Position numbers and translations under genes: made by a program. Shown here piece after piece: positions 59,288-64,000 of a stretch of 64,000 bases of DNA. The notes under the pieces were generated by a model. It worked only from the letters and a program-made list of their open reading frames with translations, was not told where the DNA came from and made no database searches. This DNA is from Labia minor (Eukaryota > Arthropoda > Insecta > Dermaptera > Spongiphoridae), in assembly GCA_963082975.1 (NCBI GenBank), contig OY720346.1:72035267-72099266 (forward strand), read 5' to 3'. The first letter of the stretch is position 1; each line of letters opens with the position of its first letter.

Positions 59288-59585
59288 TTGCTCTAATGAA
59301 CTCGAAAGTTCTTAGCCACAGCAACCATATTTTTTCAGGCGTCCCTAACCTGAGCCACAACCATCCAACATCAACCCTCTCCCATCTCCCTCACGTCCCT
59401 TCTTACGTTGTCCACCCACCAGGTCCTTGGTCTTCCAAACGGACGATTCCCAATCAGTCTCCCCATCAATATATTTTTTGTCATTCTTTCCTCGCCCATT
59501 CTAGGCACGTGCCCTACCCATTGCAGCCATCTCTATTTACTAATCCTAACTATGTCTGAAGATGCATAGAGATCATGCAATTCTT
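59288..59585 (-). mobile_element. LINE 3' fragment, minus strand
   Basis: The minus strand reads MGEERMTKNILMG, GRPRTWWVDNVRRDVREMGE and MVVAQVRDA, the same C-terminus as at 56160. The tail region has ATATCGATAGA. Confidence 0.8.
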
Positions 59586-60258
59586 TCTATATAATAAATT
59601 TTTTTAATTCATTCGTTAGTGTAAATTGCAAAAAAATCCCATGAGGGAACAATGAAAATTGAATTTCCAATTATCAAATTCTCATCTAAGTGTATATCTT
59701 CAGGATGAGACGAAAAATTAATTTATTTATTTTTAATAACTTTTAATTAATATTTCCTTAAAAAATATTAAATTCCAAAATTCTTTGTTTTTTTCATATA
59801 TTATTATATTTACAATTATATAATATATAAAAAAATTATAAATCATTTGTTAAACTTGTCCTAAATAGAAAAGAGATGTCAGATGTATATTTTGTAATTA
59901 TAGTCCCCATTTTTACAAATAACCTAATTTTTTGTTTCTCTTTATATTTAAAATATTTTATTTTATTATTTCTGATCTTAAATATTGAAATTAAAAAAAA
60001 AATAGATTATTTATTAAAAAATTAAAAATAAAAAATAGACTTGATTCTAAAATGTTTTTATTTTGTTTCAGGTAAGCATGGATTCTTCTTTATCACCTTT
60101 TAATTATAATTATTGATTGTAAGTACATAATAATAATAAGTTTTTACTAATAAAAATATCTAATAAAAACATCGTATTCCATTAAAATGTGAATGGCTGC
60201 CCTAAATGAGGTTGTTAATTAATGAATATATAATAAAATTAATAATTAATATAATGAA
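59586..60258. other. No gene recognised
   Basis: A+T-rich spacer. Confidence 0.5.
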
Positions 60259-60361
60259 TGAGCTACATTTCTCAAAATTTGATAGAAAACTACGAATTTT
60301 GAATAATGCCCATGTACCAAAATTCATTATTCTAGCTCAAACCGTTTTTGCGTAATCTTGG

Positions 60362-60394
<33 letters not shown>

Positions 60395-60508
60395 TATTTT
60401 TCTCAACCTTAGTGAAAATGACTCAGGGACCTTCAAAGCGTATAAAAACATCAAAATCTCGACATCGAAAATTTTCGTGATCGCAATTCTATCTCTGGCG
60501 AGATAGTA
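60259..60508 (-). mobile_element. Family A element, copy 8 (3' truncated)
   Basis: Retains the 5' half: GAGCTACATTTC block, (CA)n tract and the intact hairpin CTATCTC-TGGC-GAGATAG. Confidence 0.88.
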
Positions 60509-61317
60509 AAAAAGCTAGCTGAAATAGAAGAATAGTGATTTAGCAAAATTGATTTATAATTTGAAAAATGAATATATTATTTGTATATATTACTAATCTT
60601 AGTATAATATTTATATATTCAGTCTTGGAATACATAATCAAAAGATTGCCCTACCATTTTTAAACCTATTTGCTCATTTTAGAGATTTAAAATTTGATAC
60701 TGAAAAAGGACGATTGGTTCCTTTTATGTTTCATAATAATCTATTAATATATTAATTAATTTTTTAAAATTTATAGTATTAAATTATACTTTTAAAAAAA
60801 AACTATGAAAATAAATATGAATGAAAATTTGAATGCAAATAAATGTTTAGTTATATATTTGTCAAGATTAGTTATATTTATTTTGAAGAATCATGTTTTG
60901 ACTATATCTATTAGAGTTATAGTTCACTAATAATAGTTTATTTAGATCTATAAACATTATAAATATTATAATGAATGTTTTGGTGCACTTATATTATGGT
61001 ATGGTCTTCTTATATACAAAAACGTTTCCTCACAAACTTGGTCATTGACTCCATGCCTGGCAACCAACCATCACTGACTATCGCCTGATTCAATTAGATT
61101 CAATCATTTTTTTTTCGAATAGAAAGAGAAAGAAAATAGAGAGACTGGCAAATTAAATTACAGTTAAATTTTTAAAATATATGAATTGAAATTGAATATT
61201 TAAATTTGTAATGGAATATTTTTTTTTTTTTATTTTTTACATTAATCTACATATTATCAATCTGTATTATTGTAGAAATATTTTAGTCCCTGGAGAAATT
61301 TGTTAAAAACAAAAAAA
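60509..61317. other. No gene recognised
   Basis: A+T-rich spacer. Confidence 0.5.
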
Positions 61318-62083
61318 TCTGGAGTGTCTCCATTCGATTATCTCGCAAATTTGAATTGGATAATCAAGCTTTTTTCTATATTTGAAAATTAATTAAAATT
61401 TTCATTCTACCCGATCATAGGATTTAAGGTTTTTAAAATATAATGCAATTATAATATAATTAATTTTTCACTGATAACACTGATTATTGAAATAAGAAGG
61501 CGTTGGCTTAATACGTTCGCGCCGGCATGTACCACCGGTGGCTTATGCCGCCACATAAAATAAATAAACAAATTATGGAGCTGACTTGTTAATACTATAT
61601 TTTTGTGAGTTGTGTAAATTTATGAAATAGCATTTGTTTTTAACTACTTTTAACTGCATTTAACTTTTATCATAGTTTTGATAAAAATTAAATACATTTC
61701 TAGATACTCGACGGGGTCGTAGTAATTGATGTACCCATTACATCTCTTATACGGGATGTTCAATGTGTATACAATTACATGGATTTATATGGATAATACA
61801 CACGCGCCAGCGCGGGTTTGGCTCTTTGTTGATGACCCCACGTCAGTTTCTGGCGCGTGATTGACAGTCAACGTGTTAAAAAATTTAAAAAATTAATTCC
61901 GGTACTTTCTGCGATTCAATATAGCAGTTTTATTTATTATTATTTTTTTTTTGTGCGTAATTTTGTCTACATACATACACACACACAGAAATTTGTCTCA
62001 ACCTAAGTGAAAATGACTCAGGGACCTTGAAAACGTATAAAGACATCAAAATCTCACCATCTAAAATTTTCTGGCGGGATAGT
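61318..62083 (-). mobile_element. Family A element, copy 9, split by other DNA
   Basis: 61318-61372 is the 3' end with hairpin; 61803-62083 carries the CACGTC block, the (CA)n tract and the GGCGGGATAGTA start. The intervening 430 bp contains TTAATACGTTCGCGCCGGCA and CCACCGGTGG, which resemble the end of a piggyBac-type MITE at a TTAA site. Confidence 0.7.
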
Positions 62084-62955
62084 AAAAATCAAATCAAAAA
62101 GTTAACTTTGATTCATACATACCTAAACCCTTCACATTACAATTACACGTTTTTAAACTACAAAATACAATATATCAAAAGAAAAATAATTATATTATGT
62201 ACTATTAAAATAGAGTATATGGTTTTTATTTTCTTAGGAGGCAGAGGTCAGAGGACAGAGGTTTAAATTGTAGGATTTGTCTTTCCAAATTAAGCCTGGT
62301 GGTTATCCTAACAAAAGATGGATATATGAATTTAATATTCTTAATTAAGATATTAATAAAGCAATTATATTACATATCTAAATAGTTCAAGGCCTAACAA
62401 ACACATTAAATAATTTATATATATATGTACATATATACATATTTTTATTTAGTATATTAATAAGAAAAAATTTTAAGGCTCGGTCAAATTTACCCAATTC
62501 TTTCAGATAATGCCGAAATGCGGCCATGTTTTTGCAACATTATTTCTTATTTTAAAATTAGTGCTGAAAAGTATTTGTTCGATACTTGATCTCGCTTGGA
62601 TAAATAAAGATTGAAAGTGTAAGGCTATTTATGATTTTTATCAAATTGCTACACTCTTACTTATTCATTTGAAAAAAGATCCGAACAGAAATTAGTGATT
62701 ATGAAGTAATCATTCCCAAAGGTAAACATTTCTTATTTATAAAATTGTTTCTAAATTGATTAAAAAAAAAAATAAAAAAATAAATTAATGAAATGAGTAG
62801 ACCTTGAAAGTAAAGAAAAGATAAAATTTTCAACTATACTTCATTTATTAAATTAAATTTAATATATTATATTATGTGAAATAATAAATAATTGGTTAAG
62901 AAAAAATAAGACAAAGAATATATATACTTTCTTGTGAGAAAATCATGTTGTAAGG
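62084..62955. other. No gene recognised
   Basis: A+T-rich; open frame 62027-62266 is incidental. Confidence 0.5.
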
Positions 62956-63191
62956 CAGTGATTCTCAACTTTTTTTTTTTACCGCGGCACACTTTTAACG
63001 GTTTAAAAATTTGGTGGCACACATAGAAAAAGATAAGTGTAAAAGTATTGAATATTGAAAATAGTGGTCCTAAAAACGGTTTACCTTTTTTTTTTTTAGA
63101 ACCAAATTGAACAAATTTAGAAAAAAAGTTTAAGAACCTCGTAATCTCGCGGTACACTAAAGTGCCGCGGCACAATGGTTGAGAATCAATG
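62956..63191. mobile_element. hAT MITE M, copy 2 (236 bp)
   Basis: Perfect 8-bp target duplication TTGTAAGG (62948-62955 and 63192-63199) and inverted ends CAGTGATTCTCAAC / GTTGAGAATCAATG. An antisense 102-codon frame crosses it and is not a gene. Confidence 0.95.
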
Positions 63192-63329
63192 TTGTAAGGT
63201 AAAAATTATTTTATTTTGAAGAATCAGAATTTAGCCTTAAAAATATTTATATTTCATTTTCATTTTTAAATAATAAAATGCTTCCTTATTATTATAAAAT
63301 TAAAAAAAAATGTATGTAACTGCATAACG

Positions 63330-63392
63330 AGGAATTGCATGATCTCTATGCATCTCCAGATAAAGTTAGGGTTATTAAATCGAGAAATTATA
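63330..63392 (+). mobile_element. Short LINE scrap
   Basis: TGCATAACGAGGAATTGCAT and CTCTATGCATCTCCAGA match the LINE at 21440-21490. Confidence 0.65.
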
Positions 63393-63456
63393 TATATATT
63401 GATGATATTTTATTAATTATTATTATTATTATTATTATTTAATCATTCCTTTATAT

Positions 63457-63672
63457 CGGTGATTCTCAACCTTTTTTTTTACCGCGGCACACTTTTGACG
63501 GTTTAAAAATTTGGTGGCACACATAGAAAAAGATAAGTGTAAAAGTATTGAATATTGAAAAAAAGTGGTCCCAAAAACAGTTTACCTTTTTTTTTAGAAC
63601 CAAATTGAAAAAATTTAGAAAAAAAAGTTTAAGAGTCTCGTAATCTCGCAGCACAGTGGTTGAGAATCACTG
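63457..63672. mobile_element. hAT MITE M, copy 3 (216 bp)
   Basis: Ends CGGTGATTCTCAACC and GGTTGAGAATCACTG, flanks CTTTATAT and CTTTATAA (7 of 8). Very close in sequence to copy 2. Confidence 0.92.
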
Positions 63673-63866
63673 CTTTATAACTACATACTCTAATAATAAA
63701 CGAGGTATTTGTATGAATGAAGAACACATGACCATTTGATGCTCATTTCCTCGAGTCCTATTTCCCTGGACCGCACCTGATTATTTGTTATCCCAAAGGA
63801 TGCGATGACCTAGAGTGTTTTCTTGTTCCCTGTTGTTATGTGGTTTTCTTGAAAGGAGTGGCTCCG

Positions 63867-63904
63867 AGGCCAAGGTCCGGATTGCATGCTCCGGGCCTTG
63901 GCCT
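63867..63904. repeat. GC-rich 15-bp stem hairpin
   Basis: AGGCCAAGGTCCGGA and TCCGGGCCTTGGCCT pair across an 8-base loop (TTGCATGC), with one T-G mismatch that is a wobble pair in RNA. It stands out in A+T-rich DNA and could be a transposon terminus or a structured RNA. Confidence 0.75.
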
Positions 63905-64000
63905 TAAGGATCTCAACTCCATCTAGCCCACACGTCTATATCAATGGAGATAGATTACAATAATTACATTTACCGATGAGGCATTAATAAATGTAGTAGT

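Noticed and set aside
62867..63175. 102-codon frame, with a related one at 63466-63654
   Set aside because: Antisense through the hAT MITEs M; similarity reflects MITE copies.

Overview
The window is a gene-poor, very A+T-rich stretch of animal nuclear DNA, almost certainly from an arthropod and most likely an insect. The evidence is the mix of DD34D mariners of two lineages, BED-finger hAT transposases, an RTE/BovB-like LINE whose C-terminal motifs are widespread in insects, a Penelope-like retroelement signature, tRNA-derived SINEs, and many short elements built like the DINE-1/Helentron repeats of insects. The species cannot be fixed from sequence alone. Nothing is bacterial, and I see no rRNA or functional tRNA.

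Layout. 0-4 kb: a nearly intact hAT (Buster-like) element with perfect 8-bp target duplication and a transposase broken by one frameshift. 4-9.9 kb: fragments of a short repeat family (C), a mariner tail and fold-back DNA. 9.9-16.8 kb: three deleted mariners (one split by a complete SINE with 12-bp target duplication) and a deleted hAT that keeps the first two transposase exons. 17-22.7 kb: nested family A, E and F repeats, small MITEs and a LINE insertion. 23-35 kb: a second mariner lineage, a hidden hAT C-terminus, more A/B/E copies, a mariner with long inverted ends and a near-perfect 0.3 kb hairpin element. 34.9-35.5 kb: the only convincing host-like feature, a GC-rich island with five CAGCTG E-boxes and a non-coding or barely coding first exon ending in a strong splice donor. 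35.7-43 kb: extremely A+T-rich, possibly intronic, with a local satellite and one exon-like island. 43-64 kb: more of the same repeat families, hAT MITEs, LINE tails and a GC-rich hairpin near the window end.

The most interesting common theme is a set of small non-coding families (A, B, F) that share one architecture: a short sequence at the left end, its inverted copy near the right end, and a GC-rich hairpin just before the right terminus. Families A and B also carry a microsatellite-like tract. I interpret these as Helentron/Helitron-type non-autonomous elements. Family A occurs at eleven places, including a 116-bp derivative consisting essentially of the two termini. Family B shows matching base changes in both arms of its hairpin. 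Family F occurs as a head-to-tail array. No intact protein-coding transposon gene survives in the window, so movement of these families would need proteins supplied from elsewhere.
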